Below, one piece after another: positions 1-6,428 of a DNA stretch of 8,183 nucleotides (positions are counted from its first letter, which is position 1; each line of letters begins with the position of its first letter). This DNA comes from Acidimicrobiaceae bacterium (lineage in GTDB: Bacteria; Actinomycetota; Acidimicrobiia; Acidimicrobiales; RAAP-2), in NCBI GenBank assembly GCA_003157945.1, contig PMFY01000259.1, positions 1 to 8,183 of the forward strand, given 5' to 3'. A program made the position numbers and the translations under genes. A model generated the notes under the pieces. It did not search any database and had not been told where the DNA came from. It was given only the letters and a program-made list of their open reading frames with translations.

Positions 1-83
1 AGCAGGCCGCAGGCCTCGTCGGGCAGGCCGACCAGGCAGTGGGCCACCATGTGGTCGTAGACGGCGCGGGGCAGCGTGAGCAT
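1..83 (-). CDS. JAMM/M67-type metallopeptidase, N-terminal fragment (runs off window)
   Basis: Only the first 27 codons are inside the window, read from an ATG at 83-81. The visible protein begins MLTLPRAVYDHMVAHC and continues to PDEACGL. The Glu-Ala/x-Cys-Gly-Leu-Leu pattern after a short helix is the usual N-terminus of bacterial M67 (Mov34/MPN/JAB) zinc peptidases, where the Glu is a catalytic residue. In actinobacteria such enzymes include Mec, which cleaves the CysO sulfur-carrier-cysteine adduct, but the metal-binding HxHxnD motif lies outside the window, so both activity and subfamily are inference. The gene is divergent from smpB. No Shine-Dalgarno sequence is visible. A TAGCGT -10-like box (plus positions 92-97, reversed) lies 8 nt before the ATG, suggesting a leaderless message. 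Confidence 0.7.
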   Translation of the reverse strand, partial: MLTLPRAVYDHMVAHCLVGLPDEACGL

Positions 84-91
84 CGTCGACC

Positions 92-130
92 ACGCTAGAG
101 GAACCCGGTCGGCGGTCGGGCGACTACCGT
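92..130. promoter_or_regulatory. Divergent leaderless-type -10 boxes for the JAMM gene and smpB
   Basis: Two TANNNT boxes face away from each other between the divergent starts. TAGCGT on the minus strand (complement of 92-97) is 8 nt from the ATG at 83. TACCGT on the plus strand (125-130) is 8 nt from the smpB GTG at 139. Neither start has a visible Shine-Dalgarno sequence, and no good -35 hexamer was seen for either. With normal -10 to start-site spacing, transcription would begin at or within a nucleotide or two of each start codon. This is inference from spacing. Confidence 0.4.
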
Positions 131-138
131 CGACGGGC

Positions 139-672
139 GTGGCCGCAGCGAAGAAGAAGCAGTCCGCCCCCGCGGGCGGCAAGGGCGCCAGGGACGCCGA
201 CCGGGAGCGGAACCGGCTGGTGGCCTCCAACCGGCGCGCCCGGCACGACTACGAGATCGTCGACACGCTGGAGTGCGGCATCGTGCTGCAGGGGTCCGAG
301 GTGAAGTCCCTGCGTGCGGGCCGCATCGCCCTCCAGGACTCCTACGCCCGGATCGACGACGGCGAGCTCTGGCTCTTCGGGGTCCACGTCCCTCCCTACG
401 CCCAGGCCAACGGGTTCGGGGCCCACGACCCGGACCGGCGTCGGAAGCTGCTCGTGCACCGACGCCAGATCGACGAGTGGATGGGCAAGTCCAAGCAGAG
501 CTCGCTGACCATGGTGCCGCTCTCGATCTACTTCAAGGACGGTCGGGCCAAGGTGGAGCTGGCCCTCGCCCGGGGGCGCCGCCAGTACGACAAGCGCCAC
601 GCCATCGCCGCCCGGGACGCCGGACGCGACGCCGCCCGCGAGGCCCGCACGGTGGCCAAGCTGCGCACCTGA
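139..672 (+). CDS. smpB: SsrA-binding protein SmpB
   Basis: A 177-residue SmpB, the partner of tmRNA in trans-translation. It binds the tRNA-like domain of tmRNA, promotes alanylation and delivers it to ribosomes stalled on non-stop mRNA. Family landmarks are in order: NRRARHDYEI (about 31-40), the GIVLQGSEVKSLR core (about 47-59), DSYA and GELWLF (about 67-80), GVHVPPY (about 81-87), HDPDRRRKLLVHRRQID (about 96-112), and the basic C-terminal tail with RGRRQYDKR (about 145-153), which in the family enters the mRNA channel. The length is slightly above the usual roughly 160 because of an N-terminal Lys/Ala/Gly-rich extension. GTG 139 was chosen because it opens the typical low-complexity MAAAKKK leader. 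An in-frame GTG at 76 would overlap the divergent gene's start. ssrA follows 136 nt downstream on the same strand. Confidence 0.95.
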   Translation: MAAAKKKQSAPAGGKGARDADRERNRLVASNRRARHDYEIVDTLECGIVLQGSEVKSLRAGRIALQDSYARIDDGELWLFGVHVPPYAQANGFGAHDPDRRRKLLVHRRQIDEWMGKSKQSSLTMVPLSIYFKDGRAKVELALARGRRQYDKRHAIAARDAGRDAAREARTVAKLRT

Positions 673-758
673 GTCCTTCGGCGACGGGCCCGGTCGCCTG
701 CGGCGTCCGGAGCTCCCGCCACTGAGCGGCTGCGGGACGTCGCGACCCGTCCAGGCGG

Positions 759-764
759 TACGAT
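759..764 (+). promoter_or_regulatory. Possible -10 box of the ssrA promoter
   Basis: TACGAT fits the actinobacterial TANNNT -10 pattern and sits 44 nt before the mature tmRNA 5' end. This would give a short 5' leader to be removed by RNase P. No strong -35 hexamer is seen about 17 nt upstream (the region reads GGACGTC), so this is a weak call. ssrA could also be read from the smpB promoter. Confidence 0.35.
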
Positions 765-808
765 GGATGCCTGGTCGCACACGTCGTGCGGCCGGTGGAG
801 GAACCCGA

Positions 809-1156
809 GGGGGTGACAGGCTTCGACTCCGGTCGTCGATGTAGGAGAAGCGAGCCGTGGTCTCCGGAGCCACGTTAAAGAGCCGGAACCAAAAACAAAC
901 GCCGAGCCTCAGCTCGCGCTCGCAGCCTAGAAACTGCGACGTCCTCCTGGTCTAAGCCCCACGGGTCAGAACAGGGCGCCATCTAGTGGGGCTCACCTGA
1001 ACGACCGTGCCGACTGGCCGTCAGGGACACTTCAGTCGGCTACGGACCCGATCTGCCGCCGGTAGCGGGACGGGTCCCGACAATCCACCGCCGGCTGCGC
1101 TCGGAGAAGACCTATTGAGAAGCCGGAGGACGCGGGTTCGATTCCCGCCACCTCCA
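809..1156 (+). ncRNA. ssrA: Transfer-messenger RNA (tmRNA, 10Sa RNA)
   Basis: The tRNA-like ends are visible. GGGGGTG at 809-815 pairs with CACCTCC at 1149-1155 (7 bp, one G-U), followed by discriminator A1156. The T arm GCGGG-TTCGATT-CCCGC immediately precedes the acceptor 3' strand. The 5' end continues TGACAGGCTTCGAC, the usual tmRNA D-loop-like start. The tag frame is at 901-930: GCC GAG CCT CAG CTC GCG CTC GCA GCC TAG, encoding AEPQLALAA. The ALAA end is the ClpXP-type degron typical of tmRNA tags. CCA is not encoded (AGA follows the discriminator), so it must be added after processing. The RNA rescues stalled ribosomes together with SmpB, encoded just upstream. The exact resume codon is inferred from the A-rich CAAAC before GCC and from the tag end. 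The 3' 45 nt are overlapped on the other strand by the HNH reading frame. Confidence 0.95.
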
Positions 1157-1672
1157 AGAGTGCTCACTGTTCGCCGTGAGCACTGTTGGAGGTGGATGCC
1201 CGTCACCGTCGCCGTAGCGATCGAGGATCGTGTGCGCCCATTCGATGGCGTCGCTTGCCCTGATGCCACTTGGCTGAGGTCTCGTCCATAACTCGAGGTT
1301 CTCCGGACGATTGTCGTGCTTCACTCCATTGCGATGGTGGACCGACTCTCCGAGAACGAGATGGGGGCCAAGCATCGCTTCGGCCACCACGATGTGCTCG
1401 AACACATACCCGCTCTTACCCGACCGAGGGTGCTCGCGGCGCCTCACCATGACGTAGCCGGCCTTGTGGCGAGTTGTGCCGCCCTTCCAGTTCCCGTTCG
1501 ACTCGCCCCGTTCGCTCCTGCAGTCCGCACACGTCTGGGACTTTGCCTGCTTGGGGCGACCGCACCCACAGACGCTTTGCGACCTGCAAGTCGGGCAACT
1601 GAGGTGTCGACTCGATGGCACGAACCTCCGACGACAGGTAGCACAGGTCTTCTTTTTCATGGTGGTGCCCAT
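1112..1672 (-). CDS. HNH endonuclease with N-terminal zinc knuckles, C-terminus read from antisense tmRNA
   Basis: A 186-residue predicted HNH nuclease. From the ATG at 1672: Cys pairs C10/C13 and C26/C29, then C35/C37 and C48/C51, make two zinc-knuckle-like units. Next come NWKGG (about 61-65) and a phage/homing-type HNH core: H93 in EHIVVAEAMLG, then VHHRNGVKHDNRPENLELW (about 111-129). H112/H113 and the two Asn of DNRPEN fit the metal and catalytic positions. Such enzymes nick or cut DNA and often spread as free-standing homing endonucleases; its target here is unknown. Residues 173-186 (WRWRESNPRPPASQ) are the reverse complement of the tmRNA 3' end, so the natural C-terminus is probably composite or shorter. 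Two starts are possible, ATG 1672 and ATG 1660 (MKKKTC). Neither has a clear ribosome-binding site, and the open frame extends upstream without looking coding. Base composition is lower in GC than its neighbours, suggesting transfer. Confidence 0.75.
   Translation of the reverse strand: MGTTMKKKTCATCRRRFVPSSRHLSCPTCRSQSVCGCGRPKQAKSQTCADCRSERGESNGNWKGGTTRHKAGYVMVRRREHPRSGKSGYVFEHIVVAEAMLGPHLVLGESVHHRNGVKHDNRPENLELWTRPQPSGIRASDAIEWAHTILDRYGDGDGHPPPTVLTANSEHSWRWRESNPRPPASQ
1148..1195. repeat. 20-bp inverted repeat spanning the tmRNA 3' end
   Basis: The left arm is CCACCTCCAAGAGTGCTCAC (1148-1167). The right arm (1176-1195) is its reverse complement with one mismatch (G1158 opposite G1185), and the loop is 8 nt. 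The outer 10 bp pair the tmRNA acceptor 3' strand, discriminator and the next base with trailer sequence TTGGAGGTGG. This pairing is longer than the acceptor stem itself, which is 7 bp with one G-U. On the opposite strand the repeat lies inside the end of the HNH reading frame. Confidence 0.85.
1159..1184 (+). terminator. Hairpin just downstream of tmRNA, possible terminator
   Basis: AGTGCTCAC (1159-1167) and GTGAGCACT (1176-1184) form a perfect 9-bp stem around an 8-nt loop, two nucleotides after the tmRNA discriminator base. There is no following T-run, so it would be a weak or Rho-assisted terminator, or a 3'-processing signal. The stem is the inner part of a longer inverted repeat that reaches back into the tmRNA acceptor strand. 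Confidence 0.5.
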
Positions 1673-2017
1673 CGTGCACGCCAGTTGCAACGGGGTGGGA
1701 CCACACGCTCGCTCGGCTCGCAGATCTGGCCACGGACAGAGATCCGCACCCGCCTGCCACGTCGCAGGTGAAACCCGGGCTCGGGAAGAGCGTTCGAACT
1801 GGACGACGGGTACTCCGACGTCACGCCGCGGCCTTCGATGGCAGCAGCCCGATCCGGAAGGCAGCAGCCCGATCCGACTGACCGCGGCGGCTCCGACCCG
1901 CAGCAAGCACAGGAGGGCAGGGCCGAAGCCCCACCCTCCTTGGTGCCGCAGCTTGTGGTCCTCCTCAATCCAAATGTGTGGAGTCGGGCGCGATATGAGA
2001 GTGGACGACTGCCGTGA
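1673..2017. other. Intergenic stretch without a supported gene
   Basis: This lies between the HNH start and the stop of the exported protein. Open frames exist on both strands, including an upstream extension of the HNH frame, but their translations are Arg/Pro-rich without domain signals or ribosome-binding sites. Visible structure is limited to the 2 x 20-nt tandem repeat at 1840-1876 with flanking 8-bp inverted repeats, and the 8-bp palindrome GTTGCAAC just upstream of the HNH start. No tRNA, integrase or copy of the ssrA 3' end was found by eye. Confidence 0.5.
1840..1876. repeat. Two tandem copies of a 20-nt unit flanked by short inverted repeats
   Basis: GGCAGCAGCCCGATCCG occurs at 1840-1856 and again at 1860-1876, a period of exactly 20 nt with 17 identical bases. 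The pair is bracketed by CGCCGCGG (1824-1831) and its reverse complement CCGCGGCG (1882-1889), so the tandem could sit in the loop of a weak stem. No function can be assigned. Confidence 0.7.
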
Positions 2018-2848
2018 CTATTCGTCCGTCAGGTTTGCGCACTGACCGAACGAACGGCCACCGACGATGTTGTGCTCGTTGCCGAATCCTCCGGACACGG
2101 CTGGGGCGAGTCCCCAGCAGGCGAGGTTCTGCCCGACCGTGTTGCTGGCCACGAAGATGGCCGGGTTCGGGTCGGTGTCGGTGATATGGACATTGGCCAG
2201 GATCACGCTGCCACCGATCTTGTTGACGATCACGCCGAGCCAGTCGGGTGTCACGTTGCTCACCAGGAGGCTGCCACCGATCGTGTTGGTCTTGATCGCC
2301 CAGGGGATGGCACCCCCACCTCCGATCAGCGCGACGTTCCACTTGACGGTGATTCCGTTCAGCAGAACGGTGTTCGCGTCCCAGGCGAAGACGTTTCCGT
2401 AGACGGTGATGTCGGAGCTTCCCGTCGTTGGATTGCCGCTCGCGTCCACGCACGGATGTCCGGTCGTGCTCGTCGATGTCGGATCGGGCAGGCAGCCCAG
2501 GCCGAGGAACGAGCCCGAAGCGGCCGTGACGTCGTGTCCGACGGTGATCGTCGACGGGTAGCTCTGTGCGTCGAACACAGCGTTGTCGGCCACATTGATG
2601 TCACCGATGACGTTGATCACGGCACCGGGCGCCGGCCGGCACGCACCCCGGACCGTGATGTTGGCGTAGGTCCCCGACGGGATGGGGACGAAGGTCCCCG
2701 TCTGGGCGTCACCGCCGGCGCATGTGTACGGCACCGGTGGCCGGAAGAACGGGGCAGCCACCGCCGTTCCGCCCGAGAACGCTCCCACTGGGGCAGCGAT
2801 CCCCATGATGACCGCCACTCCAAGGAGTATCCGAGTTCCGCGCTTCAT
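2018..2848 (-). CDS. Exported beta-strand-rich (possible beta-helix) protein of unknown function
   Basis: A 276-residue protein. The N-terminus MKRGTRILLGVAVIMGIAAP is a signal peptide (basic n-region, hydrophobic h-region) with a probable signal peptidase I cut after AVAA near residue 32. The mature part is built of short alternating hydrophobic/Gly-Asn-Val stretches such as ANITVRG, VINVIGDINVADNAVF, GGSLLVSNV, GGSVILANVHI and NIVGGRSFGQCAN, as in right-handed parallel beta-helix or pectate-lyase-like surface proteins. No catalytic motif is recognised. Six cysteines in the mature part could make three disulfides, fitting an extracytoplasmic location. The start is well supported: GAGGAGGA (complement of 2852-2859) lies 3 nt before the ATG. 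It appears to be a lone gene. GC is somewhat lower than in the genes to its right. Fold and function are inference; an adhesin or envelope protein is possible. Confidence 0.8.
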   Translation of the reverse strand: MKRGTRILLGVAVIMGIAAPVGAFSGGTAVAAPFFRPPVPYTCAGGDAQTGTFVPIPSGTYANITVRGACRPAPGAVINVIGDINVADNAVFDAQSYPSTITVGHDVTAASGSFLGLGCLPDPTSTSTTGHPCVDASGNPTTGSSDITVYGNVFAWDANTVLLNGITVKWNVALIGGGGAIPWAIKTNTIGGSLLVSNVTPDWLGVIVNKIGGSVILANVHITDTDPNPAIFVASNTVGQNLACWGLAPAVSGGFGNEHNIVGGRSFGQCANLTDE

Positions 2849-3224
2849 ACTTCCTCCTCATGCTTCTGATCGGGGCCCCGGTAGGCCATAGCTCATGATC
2901 CGGCGCGATGCTCCGACCCTGAACAGAGGAAGGCCCTGCCCCGCTGCGTTCACTCCACAGGATCAGCGCTGACAGTACGCCCATGCCGTCGATTTGCCAC
3001 TGAGAACACCGACAGTGATGGTCGGGACAGGTTTCGGCCGCGAATCATCACCGGACGTGGCCAACGGGGACGTCCGTGGGTCGGTCCGGCAGCAGTCGCT
3101 CGCCGGACTGTCGACGCAGGCGTCCGCAGCGGCGACCCGATCTCCGCCCGAGCCTCCGGCAGAATCGCTGTCCGACCTACCCCGGCGGACCGATCGCCCC
3201 GCACCGGGCGACCGGAGGGAATCC
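2849..3224. other. Intergenic region between the exported protein and GNAT gene
   Basis: No supported gene here. The right part is read open on the plus strand only as a long upstream extension of the GT-C frame, with no domain signal and with the GNAT gene lying antisense. The left part must hold the promoter of the exported-protein gene, but no convincing -35/-10 pair was found. A perfect 10-bp palindrome CGGGGCCCCG is at 2871-2880. A short stem TCGCCC/GGGCGA (3194-3199 with 3206-3211) lies just after the GNAT stop on its strand and might act as a terminator, although it lacks a T-run. Confidence 0.4.
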
Positions 3225-3680
3225 CTATCCGGGCGGATCGGACGGCCGCCACTCGTAGCGGACGTCGGGTTCCTGCTCCTCGTTGTCACCCGTCGTGCTG
3301 GCCGTGGCCACGAACCCGTGCGAGTCGTAGAAGCGTCGGGCCCGGAGATTGCCCTGGAACGTCCAGAGCTTGAGTCCGGTCGGACGAGCCTCCTTCGCGT
3401 GTCCGATCAGGTCGCTGCCGATGCCCTCGCCCGCCGCTGCCGGGTCGACGTACAGCTGGCTGATCCACTCGTTGTCCAGCACCATGAGGGCCACGACCTC
3501 ACCGTCACGATCGGCCACCCAGGCCTCGCAGGTGAGGAGCACCACCTCTCCGAACCACTGATGGACGTCCGCATCGCTGTGGGTGGTCGGAGGAATGGAC
3601 GGGGCCGCCGCCGACCGGCTCCGGAGCCAGAGGTCGGCGAGGAGGTCGGCCTCGGTGGGGAGAGCTCGCCGAATCTCCAT
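3225..3680 (-). CDS. GNAT-family N-acetyltransferase
   Basis: A 151-residue single-domain GNAT enzyme, normal length for the family, expected to transfer an acetyl group from acetyl-CoA to an amine of unknown identity. The start MEIRRALPTEADLLADLW is the standard beta1-alpha1. Motif A, ISQLYVDPAAAGEGIGSDLI (about 73-92), holds the acetyl-CoA pyrophosphate loop in AxGEGIG. Motif B follows as N111 with RRFYDSHGF (about 115-123), then a strand ending VRYEWRP. It is a soluble cytoplasmic protein, and the substrate cannot be read from sequence. ATG 3680 is the natural start for the fold; only a weak GATGGGA is seen upstream. A CATGAT hexamer about 5 nt before the ATG might be a leaderless -10. The gene is divergent from the GT-C-like gene with 82 nt between the starts. 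Confidence 0.9.
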   Translation of the reverse strand: MEIRRALPTEADLLADLWLRSRSAAAPSIPPTTHSDADVHQWFGEVVLLTCEAWVADRDGEVVALMVLDNEWISQLYVDPAAAGEGIGSDLIGHAKEARPTGLKLWTFQGNLRARRFYDSHGFVATASTTGDNEEQEPDVRYEWRPSDPPG

Positions 3681-3750
3681 GTCCCATCATGGCTCCGTCC
3701 CGGCGGCCAGGGGCGACCCGGGTGTGCCCCGCCCGGTTCGGGGGGACGGA

Positions 3751-3756
3751 TATCGT
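3751..3756 (+). promoter_or_regulatory. Leaderless-type -10 box of the GT-C-like gene
   Basis: TATCGT (TANNNT type) ends 6 nt before the ATG at 3763, so transcription would begin at or next to the start codon. There is no Shine-Dalgarno sequence at normal spacing; a GGGGGGAC run at 3740-3747 is too far from the ATG. No clear -35 was found. Confidence 0.45.
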
Positions 3757-3762
3757 TCCCCC

Positions 3763-5684
3763 ATGGGTTCGGGCCGTCCGGGTGGGAGCGGCACCGACGT
3801 CTCCCCTCCCACCGACCCCGGCCCTCCGGTGGGCGCCCGGGGCGACAGCGGGGCTCCGGTGACCCCACCGCGCCTCACGCCGGGCGCCCGCACGGTCGTG
3901 GCCGTCGCCGTCACGCTGGTGGCCCTCGCCCCGATCGTGACGGTGGTCGTCCAGCGCTGGGGGCATCCGTACCTGCCCGTCGAGGACCAGGCCACCATCG
4001 ACCTGCGGGTCCACGACGTCTGGTCGTTCTCGGGCGACACGCCGCTCGTCGGCCCCTTCAGCCGGTTCGGCTGGAGCCACCCCGGTCCCTTGTTCTTCTA
4101 CCTGCTGGCCCTGGTCTCCGCCGCCCTCGGCCGTGCGTCTTGGGCCACCCTGGTCGGCGGGGCGCTCCTACAGGGTGTGGCCGTCGCCTGGCTGGCCCGA
4201 CTGGCCTATGTGACCGGCGGACTCCGGCGTCAGGCCGCCTGGCTGGCGGTGGTCACCCTGACCTACGTGGGCGTCGGCAGCGTGGCGCTGCTGGTCGTCT
4301 GGAACCCCTATGTCGCGCTCCCGTTCTTCGCCCTCTTCCTCCTCCAGTGCTGGGGGTGTCGACCGGCGAGCCCCGACGGCTCCTCGGACTCGCCTTCGTC
4401 GCCACCTTCCTCGTCCAGACCCACGTGGGCTATCTGTTCCCGGTGGCACTCGTCGGCGGCTGGGCACTGGTGCGGATGTGGCTCTCGTGCCGCCGGATCG
4501 GTCGCCCACTGGCGCGGCCGGCCATCTGGATACCTCCGATCGCCCTGGCCGCCGTCCTGTGGTTCCCGCCGCTCGTACTCGATCCCTTCCTCCAACCACC
4601 GGGCAATGTCCGGGCCCTCGTGCACTACTTCACCAGCGGGACCAACGGCTCCTCACGGACCGGACTGCACGCGGCGCTGGGCTACACCGCAGCGCAGTTC
4701 CACTGGCTGCCGACGTGGGCGGGCGGGACCGACCCCGTCGATCCGTTCAGCGGGCTGAGCACCCGGTACGCGGCGTGGTGGCTCATCGTGCCGGTGTCAC
4801 TGACCGGTGCGTCGTGGTGGGTCGCCCGTCGACGACAGCGGGTCGACGATGCCCTCCTGGCCGAGCTCCTCCTGCTGCTGATCCCGGTCACGGTACTCGC
4901 CATCGCGCTCGTCTCCGGGACGCCGTACCTCTACCTCTTCATCTGGTGCATCACCGTCGGTGTCGCCACCGTCGTCCTGCCGTGCGTGCTCCTGGCCCCG
5001 ACCGGATCCCCCGGGCGTGCGCTCAACACGGGGGTGACCGGGCTGCTGGTTCTGGTCGTCGCCATCGGGTCGCTGGCCACGTCGCTCCGGGTGATCGACC
5101 ACGACGGGCCGGTGTCGGCCGCCACCGGGATGGTCGCCTCCCTCATCGGCCAATTGCACCGGGGCGGCCAGCCCACCGGCCCGGTGCAGATCAGGACCGC
5201 CGACTCGGGCATCATCGGTGTGGAGTCCGGGATCGTCGACCACCTCTCCCGGGCCGGTGCGCCGGTCTACGTGGACCCCACCGCCGGGTACAAGCTCGGC
5301 TACGCCAGGGTCCGCACCCTCGACCAGGTCGACTCGGTGTGGTTCGTGGTCGAGGAGAGCCAGGTGTTCAGCCTCCTGTCCGCCGTGCCGGGCGCACACG
5401 TCCTGGCGGTCTCCCATCCGCTGCCGCCCCGCGAGCAGGCGGAACTCATCGGCCTGCAGCGCAGCCTCGGCGCCACGCTCGCCGCCGAGGGGCGGGCCGA
5501 CCTCATCCCCCAGCTCCGGAATCCGTTCGCCGACTACGTCCTCGGGCCCGAGCTCCACCTGCCTCCCGATGAGCTGCGACAGCTCACGGCGTTCAACGTC
5601 GAGGTGAACGCCCATCAGTGCCTGTGCGGGGTCATCGCCTTCGCCCCGGACCAGGTGCCCACGCAGCTCCCGCCGAACGGGTAG
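3763..5684 (+). CDS. GT-C-like polytopic membrane protein (putative lipid-linked-sugar glycosyltransferase), frameshifted
   Basis: This is one gene in two frames. Frame 1 encodes residues 1-198 from ATG 3763: a Pro/Gly-rich cytoplasmic N-terminus, membrane helix 1 (about 44-64), then a first external loop with VEDQATIDLRVHD (about 73-85). Acidic E74-D75 and D80 match the loop-1 acidic motif of GT-C enzymes, which use polyprenyl-phosphate sugars outside the membrane. SRFGWSHPGPLFFYLLA (about 100-116) follows. Frame 3 continues from about 4356 (VSTGEPRRLLGLAF) through many further membrane segments to a soluble C-terminal domain ending at 5684. Adding one G to the run 4352-4356 gives a continuous protein of about 640 residues; without it the product stops at 4758 after 331 residues. 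Cause: sequencing error, true mutation or slippage. Donor and acceptor are unknown. ATG 3763 is supported by the adjacent -10 box; in-frame ATGs further upstream lie antisense to GNAT. The gene converges with the DUF1269 gene. Confidence 0.75.
4351..4358 (+). other. Frameshift site in a G5 run
   Basis: TGGGGGTG: the upstream frame reads TGG GGG TGT, while the homologous continuation (Val-Ser-Thr-Gly-Glu) needs GTG beginning at 4356. Loss of a single G from an original run of six, or a -1 slip on GGG, explains the break. GTG 4356 is itself a possible restart codon for the downstream part, though a truncated membrane protein starting there would lack the acidic loop. Confidence 0.75.
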
Positions 5685-5721
5685 GTCACCGGCCGCCGAG
5701 GCCCCGGGCCCTGTCGTCGCC

Positions 5722-6237
5722 CTACTCCTGGTTGACCTCGGCCATGGCCATGCGCAGCACGTCGTCGAGCTCGTCCCCGGTCAGTTCGACGTTCTTGACG
5801 AGGTGCCTCTGGGCTGCGAAGCGGCCGGTGTCCAGCGTCTGCTCGAGCGCGTTGGTCCCGACCACCACCAGCGCGGCGTCACCGGTGTCGATGAGCTCTC
5901 CCAGGTCCTTGATGTCCGCTCGGGACATCCCCTTCCACAGGTGGCCTCCGGCCGCCCCGATGGCCGCACCGACGAGCGCCGTACCGAGTATGGCCGGGGG
6001 GAACAGGAGGCCCACCAGGCCCCCCACCGCCGCACCTCCCCAGCCGGCGTGTCGGGCGGCCATCTCGACCTTGGTCACGTGGACCTCACCCGCGGCGTCC
6101 TTCGACACGATCGCCGCGTCGTAGGTGCCGATGGCGTGCACGGCGCGCAACTCCCGGACGACCTCGTAGTCGGCCTCCGCCGCCGCGATCGTCTGGTACG
6201 TGCCGATGAAGATGAACACGTCCCCTCGTAGTGCCAT
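5722..6237 (-). CDS. DUF1269-type protein with glycine-rich hydrophobic centre
   Basis: A 171-residue protein. The N-terminal half (MALRGDVFIFIGTYQTIAAAEADYEVVREL, given in outline) has an alpha/beta look followed by YDAAIVSKDAAGEVHVTKVE. A Gly/Ala-rich hydrophobic stretch (about 64-100) could form one hairpin of membrane helices or a buried GG-rich turn. The C-terminus (about 110-171) is again soluble with TGDAALVVVG and a Leu/Asp-rich end. This arrangement is that of the DUF1269 family, proteins of unknown biochemical role that are often linked to stress or envelope functions. ATG 6237 was chosen over an in-frame upstream start because GGGAGGA (complement of 6241-6247) lies 3 nt before it. 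It converges with the GT-C-like gene, leaving 37 nt between the stops. Confidence 0.85.
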   Translation of the reverse strand: MALRGDVFIFIGTYQTIAAAEADYEVVRELRAVHAIGTYDAAIVSKDAAGEVHVTKVEMAARHAGWGGAAVGGLVGLLFPPAILGTALVGAAIGAAGGHLWKGMSRADIKDLGELIDTGDAALVVVGTNALEQTLDTGRFAAQRHLVKNVELTGDELDDVLRMAMAEVNQE

Positions 6238-6428
6238 GGTTCCTCCCGTTCGGTGCCCCGTGGTGGCCGGCCCGGGCCCACGCCGGGGCGCTGTGGTGAT
6301 CATCCCCGGCGAGGCCGGCACCGCACAGGGCCGTTCGTCACTTGCCCGTCCCGCCGGACCGGGCCGGACCGTGCCGTCACGTCCGATGGAGCCGTGATGT
6401 CAACAGGTGGTGCGTTTACTTGGACACT

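Noticed and set aside
124..873. 249-codon minus-strand frame across smpB and the ssrA start
   Set aside because: It is fully antisense to smpB, has no recognisable domain, and its composition reflects GC-rich third positions of the opposite strand.
809..1156. Group I intron or permuted form of tmRNA
   Set aside because: Acceptor, tag and T arm are contiguous in normal order and the T loop is uninterrupted, so there is no intron.
1673..1906. Upstream extension of the HNH frame
   Set aside because: The zinc-knuckle region begins right after the MKKK start. The extension shows no domain, includes the tandem repeat DNA and lacks a ribosome-binding site.
1464..2045. 193-codon plus-strand frame antisense to the HNH gene
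   Set aside because: The translation has no domain signal, and the opposite strand has clear zinc-knuckle and HNH motifs.
1157..3224. Direct repeat of the ssrA 3' end as an attR site, or an extra tRNA gene
   Set aside because: No copy of the T-arm/acceptor sequence and no tRNA-like fold could be found by eye in this stretch.
2994..3762. Long plus-strand open frame upstream of, and in frame with, the second part of the GT-C-like gene
   Set aside because: It is Arg/Pro/Gly-rich shadow sequence, antisense to the well-supported GNAT gene and out of frame with the real N-terminal half of the GT-C-like protein.
6238..6321. Longer N-terminus for the DUF1269 protein
   Set aside because: The extension is Pro/Gly/Arg-rich, and the strong GGGAGGA site places the start at 6237.
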